A stretch of 64,000 bases of DNA, taken from assembly GCA_039025395.1 (NCBI GenBank), contig JBCCOK010000014.1:1-64000 (forward strand), in the 5' to 3' direction. The notes beneath the pieces are model-generated. The model was given only the letters and a program-made list of their open reading frames with translations. It made no database searches and had not been told where the DNA came from. Below are positions 1 to 7,955 of the stretch, piece by piece (position 1 is the first letter of the stretch; the number at the start of each line of letters is the position of its first letter). The translations under genes were made by a program, and so were the position numbers. The DNA is from Hoeflea_A sp039025395. GTDB taxonomy: Bacteria > Pseudomonadota > Alphaproteobacteria > Rhizobiales > Rhizobiaceae.

Positions 1-546
1 GCCATCGCCACGCCCGACGGCGAACGCCGCGTCGAGCATCTGCGTATCGGCGATCGCGTTCTTACCGGCGATGGACGGGCGGTGCCTGCAAGGTGGATCG
101 GCCGCCAGACGGTCTCGATGCGCTTCCAGATGCCGGAGCGTTTGTTGCCTGTGCGTATCCGCGCCGGTGCACTGGGCAACGGTCTGCCCGCGCGCGACCT
201 GACCCTGACGGCGGATCATGCGCTTTTGATCGACGGGCTGCTGATCAATGCGGGCGCGCTGGTCAACGGTTCCACCATCGACTGGGTACCGGTGGGCGAG
301 ATCGGCGACAGCCTCACGGTCTACCATGTGGAGACGGAAGACCATGACATTATCCTCGCCGAAGGCACGCCGTCGGAAACCTTCATCGACTTTGGCGGCC
401 GTCGCGCTTTTGATAATTTCGATGAATATATCGCACTCTATGGCGCGGAGCGGACGATCTTAGAAATGCGTTATCCGCGTGTCTCCGCACGGCGGCTGGT
501 GCCGCCGTCGCTGAAAGAGAGGCTCGCTGCGCCAAAAGTGGCCTAA
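1..546 (+). CDS. Hint-domain protein, C-terminal part (5' end outside window)
   Basis: The reading frame is open from base 1 to the TAA at 544-546, so the gene begins upstream of the window. The visible 181 residues resemble the Hint_2 (hedgehog/intein) domain: an early ATPDGERRVEHLRIGDRV stretch, then DLTLTADHALLIDG and the late block HDIILAEGTPSETFID. In this family the domain usually ends a secreted or surface protein and is thought to act in autoprocessing, but whether cleavage happens here cannot be judged because the catalytic N-terminal residue of the domain and everything upstream are missing. The tail ends in a charged stretch without a membrane segment. The family call is fairly secure; the biological role is unknown. 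Confidence 0.75.
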   Translation, partial: AIATPDGERRVEHLRIGDRVLTGDGRAVPARWIGRQTVSMRFQMPERLLPVRIRAGALGNGLPARDLTLTADHALLIDGLLINAGALVNGSTIDWVPVGEIGDSLTVYHVETEDHDIILAEGTPSETFIDFGGRRAFDNFDEYIALYGAERTILEMRYPRVSARRLVPPSLKERLAAPKVA

Positions 547-640
547 GCGCGGCTCGCGGGAAATCGGGACGCCTGCCGGAGAAATCCGGGCCGGGCCGGC
601 CAACGTATCACTCTCGTACAATTTCATGCGGGAGAGATGG

Positions 641-1339
641 ATGCAATCTTTCAAGGACAGCTTCCATGCTTTGGTCATCGGCGCGTCCGGCGGGCTCGGT
701 GAAGCGGTATGCGGCGTGCTTTCGGGGCGCGAAAACTGCAGCGCGGTCGTGCGGATCTCGCGCCGCGAGAATGACGGCTTTGACATTACCGACGAGAGTA
801 CGATCCGCGATGCGGCGCTGCGGCTTGCAGAGGGCGGCCGCGCGTATGATCTCATCTTCGACGCCACCGGCACACTCAAGATCGGCGAGAACGGACCTGA
901 AAAATCGCTGTCGGCGCTGGACCCGGAGGTCATGGTTGAATCCTACCGGATCAACGCTGTCGGTCCCGCTCTGCTGCTCAAACATTTTGTCGCCTTGATG
1001 CCGCGTTCGGGGCGCAGTGTCTTCGCAACCCTTTCGGCGCGGGTCGGTTCCATCGGCGACAACCGGCTGGGCGGCTGGTATTCCTACCGCGCGTCCAAGG
1101 CGGCGCTCAATCAGATCATGCACAGCGCATCGATCGAGGTGGCGCGCAAACGGCCCGAAGCGGTAGTGATTTGTCTGCACCCGGGAACGGTGGAAACCAG
1201 CCTTACGAAGGGCACCGCACGCAGCTATACCCACACGCCGGAGGTGGCCGCAGAACGCCTGCTTGACGTGATCGACCGCACGGCGCCGGAGCGGACCGGC
1301 GGCTTCTTTGCCTATGACGGTTCGGAGATTGTCTGGTAG
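641..1339 (+). CDS. Short-chain dehydrogenase/reductase (SDR) family oxidoreductase
   Basis: A 232-residue classical-type SDR. The N-terminal Rossmann glycine motif GASGGLG is at residues 14-20, and the catalytic YxxxK is YRASK at 149-153, preceded by a Ser at about 132 (TLSARVGS). The overall layout, with a short GTVET loop after the active site, resembles CsgA/C-factor-like cytoplasmic reductases that use NAD(P)H; the substrate cannot be read from sequence. I chose the ATG at 641 because GGAGAG at 631-636 sits just before it, while the in-frame ATG at 626 has no ribosome site. It is isolated between the Hint-domain gene and a convergent OmpA-like gene. Confidence 0.85.
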   Translation: MQSFKDSFHALVIGASGGLGEAVCGVLSGRENCSAVVRISRRENDGFDITDESTIRDAALRLAEGGRAYDLIFDATGTLKIGENGPEKSLSALDPEVMVESYRINAVGPALLLKHFVALMPRSGRSVFATLSARVGSIGDNRLGGWYSYRASKAALNQIMHSASIEVARKRPEAVVICLHPGTVETSLTKGTARSYTHTPEVAAERLLDVIDRTAPERTGGFFAYDGSEIVW

Positions 1340-1365
1340 CCCATGTCTTTGGGTTGACGCCGGAT

Positions 1366-1911
1366 TTAGCTCTGACCCTGCTGGAACTGCGGCGCGGCGC
1401 CGTCGAACTCGGTCCGCAGCGTGACGATGACACGGCGGTTCTGCGATTTGCAGGTGATCTCCGGGCAATTGCGGATCAGGCGTTCCTTGCCGTAGCCCTT
1501 CGACCACATGCGCTGCGGATTGACACCTCTTGATGCGAGGTAGTTCATCACGTTCTGCGCACGTTCAGCCGAGAGTTGGACATTGGCCTCCTCGGACCCC
1601 GGATCGTCGGCAAAGCCCTGCAGCTTGACCAGCCACTTGGGATTCTCGACAAGCCAGGCGGCCTGGAGGTTGAGCGTCTCAAGGGAAACGTCATCAAACT
1701 CGGCCGAGCCGCCCTTGAAGTAGATCCGCCTTCCCACGTTAAGGGTGAAATACTGCTTGGAATCGTCGCTGAACTTGGCAAAGCCGACAGCCGGATCGTC
1801 CGTCGAGCCGCTCAACGGGTCGTTGTCGACCGGATTGGAATTGCAGCCCGACAGGGTCACGCTCGCGCCGAGCAAAGCCGCGACGGCAAAGGATTTGAGG
1901 ACACTCACCAC
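1366..1911 (-). CDS. OmpA-family peptidoglycan-binding lipoprotein
   Basis: About 181 residues. A lipoprotein signal peptide ends in the lipobox LSGC (Cys 22-23 depending on start), followed by a linker and a C-terminal OmpA-like domain with SAERAQNVMNYLASRG and the conserved NRRV near the end. Such domains bind diaminopimelate in peptidoglycan and tether the outer membrane to the wall. Two cysteines in NCPEITC could form a disulfide. Translation probably starts at GTG 1911 (or the next GTG at 1908): AGGGGG lies 8 bases upstream, whereas a longer open frame to 2178 would put the signal peptide internally and overlap the upstream gene. It follows the L,D-transpeptidase gene by 40 bases, so the two may be cotranscribed. 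Confidence 0.88.
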   Translation of the reverse strand: MVSVLKSFAVAALLGASVTLSGCNSNPVDNDPLSGSTDDPAVGFAKFSDDSKQYFTLNVGRRIYFKGGSAEFDDVSLETLNLQAAWLVENPKWLVKLQGFADDPGSEEANVQLSAERAQNVMNYLASRGVNPQRMWSKGYGKERLIRNCPEITCKSQNRRVIVTLRTEFDGAAPQFQQGQS

Positions 1912-1951
1912 ACCCGATTCCCCCTGATTATTGTTGTTTGACCGACGCGGT

Positions 1952-2602
1952 CTAAACGCGATCGGAAATATGCTCCAACACCAAAACGGCTGTCCCGACG
2001 GGAACGCGGCGGTACAGATCGATGACATCTTCGTTGAACATACGGATGCAGCCCGAAGACACATCGGAACCGATCGACCACGGTTCGGCCGTTCCGTGCA
2101 AGCGGTAACCGGTGTCGGCACCGCCGCCGGTGTTGTGAAGGTAGAGCGCGCGCGCACCCAGCGGGTTGCTGGGACCACCTTCCATAGAATCGGGAAGTTC
2201 GGGCTGACGCTGTTTCATGGCTTCCGGCGGAACCCAGCGCGGCCACCGCGCCTTGCGCGCCACATAGGAGCGGCCAAACCACTGGAAGCCTTCGCGTCCG
2301 ACGCCGACGCCGTAACGCACGGCGGTGTTGTTGTCCCAGATCCAGTAGAGAAAGTGATTTCGCGTATCAACCACGACGGTGCCTTCAGGCTCGTCGGAGA
2401 AGTACTTCACCATTTGCCGACGCCAGCGCGGATCGATCTCGTCGAAATTGGTGTTGCGAAAGTTGTGTTCGCCATCAATTGTTGCGCCCGAGAAAAACCG
2501 GGACGCCGCCGATTGCGCGGCAGCCTTGCCGCCGCTTGCAAGATGGGCACCAAGTCCGGCTGTCGCGGATGCTGCGCCAAAGATAAAGTTACGCCTTTTC
2601 AT
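1952..2602 (-). CDS. L,D-transpeptidase (YkuD/ErfK family)
   Basis: A 216-residue exported enzyme. The N-terminus MKRRNFIFGAA followed by a hydrophobic stretch and AAAQS looks like a Tat-type or ordinary signal peptide. The C-terminal catalytic block reads HGTAEPWSIGSDVSSGCIRM, which holds the family's His and the nucleophilic Cys of SxGCIRM. The family makes 3-3 crosslinks in peptidoglycan or attaches lipoproteins to it. ATG 2602 is preceded by a strong AAGGAGGAAACG, so upstream in-frame starts are not needed. It lies upstream of the OmpA-like lipoprotein gene, which suggests joint work on the cell wall. Confidence 0.92.
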   Translation of the reverse strand: MKRRNFIFGAASATAGLGAHLASGGKAAAQSAASRFFSGATIDGEHNFRNTNFDEIDPRWRRQMVKYFSDEPEGTVVVDTRNHFLYWIWDNNTAVRYGVGVGREGFQWFGRSYVARKARWPRWVPPEAMKQRQPELPDSMEGGPSNPLGARALYLHNTGGGADTGYRLHGTAEPWSIGSDVSSGCIRMFNEDVIDLYRRVPVGTAVLVLEHISDRV

Positions 2603-2771
2603 CGTTTCCTCCTTGTACCGGTTTCCCCGGCACGCGCGCATCTCCGCCCGAAAACGCGCCGATCAACTCTCGGCGCCATTTTTTGCGCAAAAGCTTCAAA
2701 GGGTCAACTTTGTATGGTGCAAAACCCGCAAAACCGCAATCGGTCAGCGCGAAAAAGACACTGTATGCGCG

Positions 2772-3173
2772 CTACCAGGTGCGGCGCGGGCCTGTGTCGA
2801 TGTGATAATGGCCGGATGACGGGTAGTAGGAATAGCCGCCGACTTCCGGCTGCGCCTTCAGGTAGGCGATGACGGAGGCCGGGTCTGCCGAGACGGAGAA
2901 GTCAACGGCCTGGCATTTCAGATGGTAGGAATTTTTGGCGCCGCCCTTCATCCAGTTTTCGAGCCACCAGCGCTTGGTTGAATGAACGGTGACCGGGCCG
3001 TAGGTGTCGGCGACACGGTTCAGCACACGCTTGAGCTGGCGCGGCACGCACCACCGGGTGTCGTTGTAATGCACCTTGGCCGATTGAGAACCGAGGCCGA
3101 AAAAGCTGGCGCAGCCTGTCAGCGGAACACCGGCGAGCGCGACAATGCAGACTGAAAACAGGACTTTGCGCAT
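2772..3173 (-). CDS. Peptidase M15-like (D,D-/L,D-carboxypeptidase fold) lipoprotein
   Basis: A 133-residue protein starting MRKVLFSV with a signal peptide ending in the lipobox LTGC (Cys21). The C-terminal half carries zinc-ligand patterns of the M15_3/DUF882-like peptidases: HLKCQAVDF (His and Asp) and SGHYHIDTG near the end. These enzymes trim peptide stems of peptidoglycan in the periplasm. ATG 3173 is chosen because the signal peptide begins there; the open frame extends to 3224 without a plausible leader. It sits upstream of the L,D-transpeptidase on the same strand with 169 bases between, so it probably has its own transcript. Confidence 0.85.
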   Translation of the reverse strand: MRKVLFSVCIVALAGVPLTGCASFFGLGSQSAKVHYNDTRWCVPRQLKRVLNRVADTYGPVTVHSTKRWWLENWMKGGAKNSYHLKCQAVDFSVSADPASVIAYLKAQPEVGGYSYYPSSGHYHIDTGPRRTW

Positions 3174-3304
3174 GGTTGCGAACCCGGAAATCCGTTGAAG
3201 ACCAACGACCAGATTGGCGAACAACCGTTAAAATTGTCATGAAAAACATGGTTAAGAGTTAAGCCATGTCGCAGCGCTGCACGATGTTCGAAGAGGTCAC
3301 GGCG

Positions 3305-4717
3305 TTATCGTGGATCAACCGGCCTTGTGTCCCAGGCAAAAAGGCTCTCGATATGGCGGGCGTTGGAAAACAAGGCTTCCTCGCCGTGGGGCTTGCCGAT
3401 CAGCTGCAGACCGAAGGGCAGGCCGTCCGAGGCCGCGAGGCATGGAATGGTGATGACGGGCAGGCTGGTAACCGTGATCAGATGGACGATTTGCAGCCAT
3501 TCATTGTAGCGCGGTATCGGCACGCCTTCGGAATGGCCCGGATAGCGCTCGTCAACGGGGAACGGCCGGATCGCCGTCGCCGGACAGATGAGCAGGTCGT
3601 GGTCCTGCATGAATTTCGCTGTGTTGTTGAACACGCGCGCCTGTGCGGCCAGGGCGCTTCGCACCTCCGCACCGCTGACAGCGAGGCCCTTCTCGACGTT
3701 CCAGATGTTCTCCGGCTTCATCATCGCGCGGTTTTGTTCGAGACCGTCGCCATGGTTTAGGGCATAGAGCAGGGCGCGCTGAACCGCGAAGGCTTGGTCT
3801 GCGTCAGACAGGTCAGGATGTGTCTGCGTCAAAGTCAGACCGGCGCCTTCAAGACGCTCGATTGCTGCGTCGAACGCGTCCGCCGTTTCAGGCGCAAGGC
3901 TTGCGAGGCCCAGATCCGGGCTGACGGCAACACGCGCCGGTTTCGCCGGATTGCGCGCTGCGCTCAGGAATTTGCCCGCCTTATGGGGTTTCGAAAAAGC
4001 GACGCCCTGATGCAACCCGCTCATGGCGTCGGCGAGCAGGGCGACATCCTCGACACTGCGCGCCATGGGTCCCTGCTGGCCCAAATGCTGGAACGGCGCG
4101 GTGCCGGGCTCATTGGCGATCAGGCCCGGGGAAGGGCGCAAGCTCGCAACACCGCAGAAGGCCGCTGGTGTGCGCAGCGAGCCGGCCATGTCCGAGCCAT
4201 GGGCAAGCCAGGCGGTGCCGCTCGCCAGAGTAGCCGCCGCACCGCCGGAAGACCCGCCGGCCGATTTCGAAAGATCATGGGGATTGCGGGTCGTCTCGAA
4301 GACATCGTTGAACGTATGTCCGCCCGTGCCGAACTCCGGCGTGTTGGATTTTGCGTAGATGATCGCGCCGTTTGCCTCGAGGGTTTCGGTAACGATGCCG
4401 GACGTATCGGGCACATGGTTTTCAAACAGCCGCGATCCGTACGTGGTGCGCACGCCTGCGACGTTGGTCAGATCCTTGATAGGAACGGGAAGGCCGCGAA
4501 GAGCGCCGCGTTGCAAGACAGGCAATGCGCGCAGGCGGGCAGCCTGGGCTCTTGCCCGTTCAAAACACAGGGTCGGCAGGGCGTGCACTTTCGGTTCGAC
4601 CTCGGCAATCCGTTCTTCAAGCGCATCGAGTGCCTGATCGGGCGAGATTTCCTCAGTTTCGAGCAGTTCCAGCATCCGGCAGGCACCGAGCGCGATCAAA
4701 TTGCGGCTGTCCTTCAA
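3305..4717 (-). CDS. Amidase signature family hydrolase
   Basis: A 470-residue enzyme with the complete amidase-signature triad: Lys81 in PVPIKDLTNVAG, the cis-Ser in GGSSGG at 154-159 and the nucleophile Ser180 in GSDMAGS. It hydrolyses a carboxamide; many relatives are annotated as GatA-like or 6-aminohexanoate hydrolases, and the substrate is not readable here. The start is TTG at 4717, supported by AAGGGAAG about 8 bases upstream; the first in-frame ATG would remove 14 residues. It follows the DUF1513 gene by 34 bases on the same strand and may share its transcript, although it has no obvious link to metal uptake. It is not part of a gatCAB cluster. Confidence 0.9.
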   Translation of the reverse strand: MKDSRNLIALGACRMLELLETEEISPDQALDALEERIAEVEPKVHALPTLCFERARAQAARLRALPVLQRGALRGLPVPIKDLTNVAGVRTTYGSRLFENHVPDTSGIVTETLEANGAIIYAKSNTPEFGTGGHTFNDVFETTRNPHDLSKSAGGSSGGAAATLASGTAWLAHGSDMAGSLRTPAAFCGVASLRPSPGLIANEPGTAPFQHLGQQGPMARSVEDVALLADAMSGLHQGVAFSKPHKAGKFLSAARNPAKPARVAVSPDLGLASLAPETADAFDAAIERLEGAGLTLTQTHPDLSDADQAFAVQRALLYALNHGDGLEQNRAMMKPENIWNVEKGLAVSGAEVRSALAAQARVFNNTAKFMQDHDLLICPATAIRPFPVDERYPGHSEGVPIPRYNEWLQIVHLITVTSLPVITIPCLAASDGLPFGLQLIGKPHGEEALFSNARHIESLFAWDTRPVDPR

Positions 4718-4751
4718 TCGCGTTCTTCCCTTGTGTTCTGGATCGTTGGCG

Positions 4752-5846
4752 TCAAAGGCGCGTCAGATGATTGTCCCAACGCAAGTCTCCGGTATCGATG
4801 AAGCGGTTCGCGGTGTCGAAGATGACGCCGTTGCCCGTCGTGGCGAGGTAGGATGTTCCGTTTTCCGCCACGCCGCAAACATTCAGGTGCCCATGCTCGG
4901 CCACGAACGTCCCGTTGGTGGCATCAACGACCATCAGGTATCCGCCCCGTGGCGACGTGACCGTTACGGTCCCTGCCTGCGGTTCGGCGGCAATCGAGCC
5001 AATATAGTTCTTGAAGCGGACGAGACGTTTGCGTTCGGTTTCGAAGAGTTTCAGCGGCTGTCCGGGCCGTGCACGACCGAACAGCGCCGGCGTGTGTTGC
5101 GGAGCACCTTCATATTGACAGGCGAAAAAAACGCCGCCGTCGCCTGCATCGGCCAGATGGCGGATCGACAGCTGATGAAGCGTTTGGGGAAGTGCCTGCC
5201 TCTCGACGATTGAGCCGTTTTCCGGATCAACAAAACTGAGATTGGGCTGCATTGTTGAAATGTTCAGCTTCGCGCGGCCAAAATCGGGGTGGGTTTCGAT
5301 GCCGCCATTGGCGATTGCCAGCGTGCGTCCGTTGTCGATCAGAAGCATGTCGTGCGGACCCGTTCCGCCCGATGGAAACTCGCCGACACGCCGGTAGGCG
5401 GCGCCAACATCGTATACGCCGATCACACCCTCCGCATTGTCAAAGTCGTTTTCGCTGGCATAAAGCAGTCGGCCATCCGACGAAAAAACACCGTGGCCGT
5501 AAAAATGCCGACCGGGGCTGGCCGTGATTTCGCGCGGCGGGTGCCTCATCTGCCGGTCGAAGGCGACGGCAATCGTGCCGGGTCGGCGTGCGAAAACGAC
5601 GGCGTTCCCGGTTGCTGTATGATGGGTGACATCGTGTCCGCGCGCGGGCAGGGGTATTTTCGCGATGATCTTTCCGGTCTCCGATAGGATGGCTGCGCCA
5701 TATCGGCCGTCAGCATCCGCGTAGGCCGAGGCAAAGACAGCATCGGTGTTGTCCAGTGCGAAGGCGTGCGCGGGCGAAAGCGATGCGGCGAATGTCAGTC
5801 CCGCGCCTTTCAGGAAATCGCGTCTGGAAAACAGCCTGCGCGACAC
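4752..5846 (-). CDS. DUF1513 family exported beta-propeller-like protein
   Basis: A 364-residue protein with a clear twin-arginine signal (SRRDFLKG, then a hydrophobic stretch ending AHAF), so it should be exported folded. The body matches what I know as DUF1513: repeated short segments around GHGVFSSDGRLLYASEN and GTGPHDMLLIDNGRTLAIANGG, suggesting a beta-propeller. No enzymatic activity is established for the family. It begins 2 bases after the stop of the imelysin gene, so the two are cotranscribed; this pairing recurs in proteobacterial iron-responsive clusters. A role in periplasmic metal handling is an inference from that partnership. Confidence 0.88.
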   Translation of the reverse strand: MSRRLFSRRDFLKGAGLTFAASLSPAHAFALDNTDAVFASAYADADGRYGAAILSETGKIIAKIPLPARGHDVTHHTATGNAVVFARRPGTIAVAFDRQMRHPPREITASPGRHFYGHGVFSSDGRLLYASENDFDNAEGVIGVYDVGAAYRRVGEFPSGGTGPHDMLLIDNGRTLAIANGGIETHPDFGRAKLNISTMQPNLSFVDPENGSIVERQALPQTLHQLSIRHLADAGDGGVFFACQYEGAPQHTPALFGRARPGQPLKLFETERKRLVRFKNYIGSIAAEPQAGTVTVTSPRGGYLMVVDATNGTFVAEHGHLNVCGVAENGTSYLATTGNGVIFDTANRFIDTGDLRWDNHLTRL

Positions 5847-5848
5847 AC

Positions 5849-6982
5849 TCAGTCACCATCAAGGCTCGAAAAGTTCGAGGTCAGGCCGAGTGCGCCGGTC
5901 AGCTTGTTGCCGAAATCATCATTCAACCCGCGCGTGACGAGCGCGATGTAGGCAAGCTTGGAGCGCTGTTCCGGCTCTTCAACAAGATCGGCGGCGGTTC
6001 CGCTCAAGGATGCCAGCGAGCCGTTGGCCTGTCTGAAGCCGAAGGAGATCCGATCCTCGATCCAGCGAAACTCTTCCGGCAGAAGTGTCGCCACCTCCGA
6101 TGCTTCGTAGAGCGACTGAAATTCCGACATCGTATCGCGCAAGAGCTTCAACGTGTTGCCGGATCGCCTGAAGAGCGCGCGCCGTGGCCTGTCCCGGTCG
6201 GGCGTGGTGCCAAGAAATCCGCCAATCTCGACCGTATCGAAATACTCAAAGCCATTGGTGAAGAGGTTTACAAGGGCACTGAGGGCTTCAGTCTCATTTC
6301 TGTACAGGTCGTTGTCCTCGGCCGGGTTTTCCCACGCGATCGCAAACCCGTCCGGATCCTGCCATCCGTCCAACAGTTCCGATGCGATGTTGGCGATGTT
6401 CCCGCTGATCGCGATGGCAAAGCGGCACCTGTAATCGTCCAATCCGTCTGAAAGCGTTTCGGAACCGGTGCCGTAGAGAACGAATTCCAGTGCCGCAAGG
6501 CCTTGAAGTGCAACGCTTTTCTGCGCCAGTCCCGCTACGGTCGCGGCCTGCGGATCCTTTTCCGACAGGACGGCCTGAACCTGGCGCAAGCCAACGCCCC
6601 GGCGATCCGGCCAGAACAACAAACGTTCGCGGCGGTTTTTCTCCATGATTGGGCCAATGTTCACGACACTCACTGCAGCCCATGCCGAAACCAATTCGTC
6701 AAAGCCCATGCGCGCCCCATCGAGACTCTCAGGCGAAGGCGCCTCGCACAGGGTCTTGACCTCACCAGACAGGGCCTGGGACGCCGTGCTGAACTCCTGT
6801 TGGGACGGCAGAATGTAGCCGGTTACGGCCTTCTCGATAACGGCTTTCGATGTGTCCGCGGACAATGCCGACGGCATCAAGCCGAAGGTCACCGCCAGAA
6901 GCGATGCGAAAGCCAGAAAGAGTAACCGCTGCATATTCAAAAACATCCTTCCGCTTGTTTCGCCCGTTGCACAGACCTTCAT
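5849..6982 (-). CDS. Imelysin-like (peptidase M75 / EfeO-type) periplasmic protein
   Basis: Up to 377 residues, with a signal peptide (LLFLAFASLLAVTFG...SALSAD) followed by an all-helical imelysin domain. The region GPIMEKNRRERLLFWPDRRG corresponds to the imelysin motif area, and LAALEFVLYG is typical of the family. Imelysins bind or deliver iron in the periplasm; protease activity is doubtful. The ATG at 6982 overlaps the stop of the upstream phosphodiesterase gene (ATGA), which suggests translational coupling, but gives a long pre-signal segment. A start at 6946 or 6934 would give a more ordinary signal peptide, and AGCGGAAGG lies just upstream of these. Confidence 0.9.
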   Translation of the reverse strand: MKVCATGETSGRMFLNMQRLLFLAFASLLAVTFGLMPSALSADTSKAVIEKAVTGYILPSQQEFSTASQALSGEVKTLCEAPSPESLDGARMGFDELVSAWAAVSVVNIGPIMEKNRRERLLFWPDRRGVGLRQVQAVLSEKDPQAATVAGLAQKSVALQGLAALEFVLYGTGSETLSDGLDDYRCRFAIAISGNIANIASELLDGWQDPDGFAIAWENPAEDNDLYRNETEALSALVNLFTNGFEYFDTVEIGGFLGTTPDRDRPRRALFRRSGNTLKLLRDTMSEFQSLYEASEVATLLPEEFRWIEDRISFGFRQANGSLASLSGTAADLVEEPEQRSKLAYIALVTRGLNDDFGNKLTGALGLTSNFSSLDGD

Positions 6983-7842
6983 GTCATCAGCTCCCAGTCG
7001 CCATGCCGCATATCGAGACCGTATTCACGCCCGTCCGTATCGGGTGGCGGGATCAGATCGAAGCGCGGCGACCTGTCCATGAATTCATGCATGTGAATGA
7101 CGATCTGATCCGCATCGGCCAGAACGACGCTATAGGAGGCGGGTTCGAAACTGCCCGGAACAGTGGTCTCTGGTGCCGTGAGATCCAGCGCCAGCTGATG
7201 ATTGAGGCCGCGGACGCATGAAAACGGAATGCCGCGCCAGGTGCCGGATATCGGCCGGTGGATATGGCCGAAGAAAATCTGCCGGATTCGCGGAAGATGA
7301 GGCTCCAACAGTTGGAAGAACGGCTCGGCGTCTTTCAGCATGATCACATCCATGCCCTTCAGCCCCAGCTTGAGCGGGGGGTGGTGCATGAAGATAATGG
7401 CTGGTTGGTGCGACGCCTCAAGCTGTGCCTTCAGCCAGTCGCGCCGCTGTGCGCAGTATTCGCCAGCATCGGTTTTCGCATCGATTTTGGTATCCAGGAA
7501 AAGACATCGTCCGGCTTCCGTTTCCAGCGCCGACTGCACGAAACCGTTTTCGTCCGTCTCAATCTCTTGAAAGGTCTCAACCATTAGCTGGCGGTTGTCG
7601 TGGTTTCCCATCAGCATCTTGACCGGCATTTCAAGCCGCGCGACTGCATCGGCCAAAATCCGGTAGCTGTCCTCATCGCCCCAGTGGACCTGATCGCCGG
7701 TCATAACCACAAAGTCTGCATCGGCGTGTTCGTGGTTGATGCTGTCGATGGCCGAGTGCAGACGGCGTTCGGGCGAAACGCCGTAAAGACGCCTGCCGCC
7801 GCTGATGAGGTGGCTGTCGGTAATCTGGATAAACTTCAGCAC
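6979..7842 (-). CDS. Calcineurin-like phosphoesterase (CpdA-type)
   Basis: A 287-residue cytoplasmic metallophosphoesterase with every metal-binding block of the CpdA/YfcE family: QITDSHL, VVMTGDQVHWGD, MGNHD, MHHPP and GHIHRP. Relatives hydrolyse 3',5'-cyclic AMP or other phosphodiesters. I chose GTG 7842 because AGGGG is 8 bases upstream and the protein then starts directly at the first beta strand; TTG 7875 and two other GTGs further upstream are possible. Its 3' end overlaps the imelysin start by four bases, so it heads the imelysin-DUF1513 operon. The link between a cyclic-nucleotide-type phosphodiesterase and this operon is not explained. Confidence 0.88.
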   Translation of the reverse strand: MLKFIQITDSHLISGGRRLYGVSPERRLHSAIDSINHEHADADFVVMTGDQVHWGDEDSYRILADAVARLEMPVKMLMGNHDNRQLMVETFQEIETDENGFVQSALETEAGRCLFLDTKIDAKTDAGEYCAQRRDWLKAQLEASHQPAIIFMHHPPLKLGLKGMDVIMLKDAEPFFQLLEPHLPRIRQIFFGHIHRPISGTWRGIPFSCVRGLNHQLALDLTAPETTVPGSFEPASYSVVLADADQIVIHMHEFMDRSPRFDLIPPPDTDGREYGLDMRHGDWELMT

Positions 7843-7955
7843 TTTACGCACCCCTATTGGAAACACTGAGCTCAATAGTGAACCACAGGGCGGGGCAGGT
7901 CCATGAAAATCCGATGAAATTTCAACAGGAGACGGATGGTTCCTGCGAGGCGAAT

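Noticed and set aside
3794..4801. A 335-codon open frame on the plus strand
   Set aside because: It is antisense to the amidase gene, with no family resemblance.
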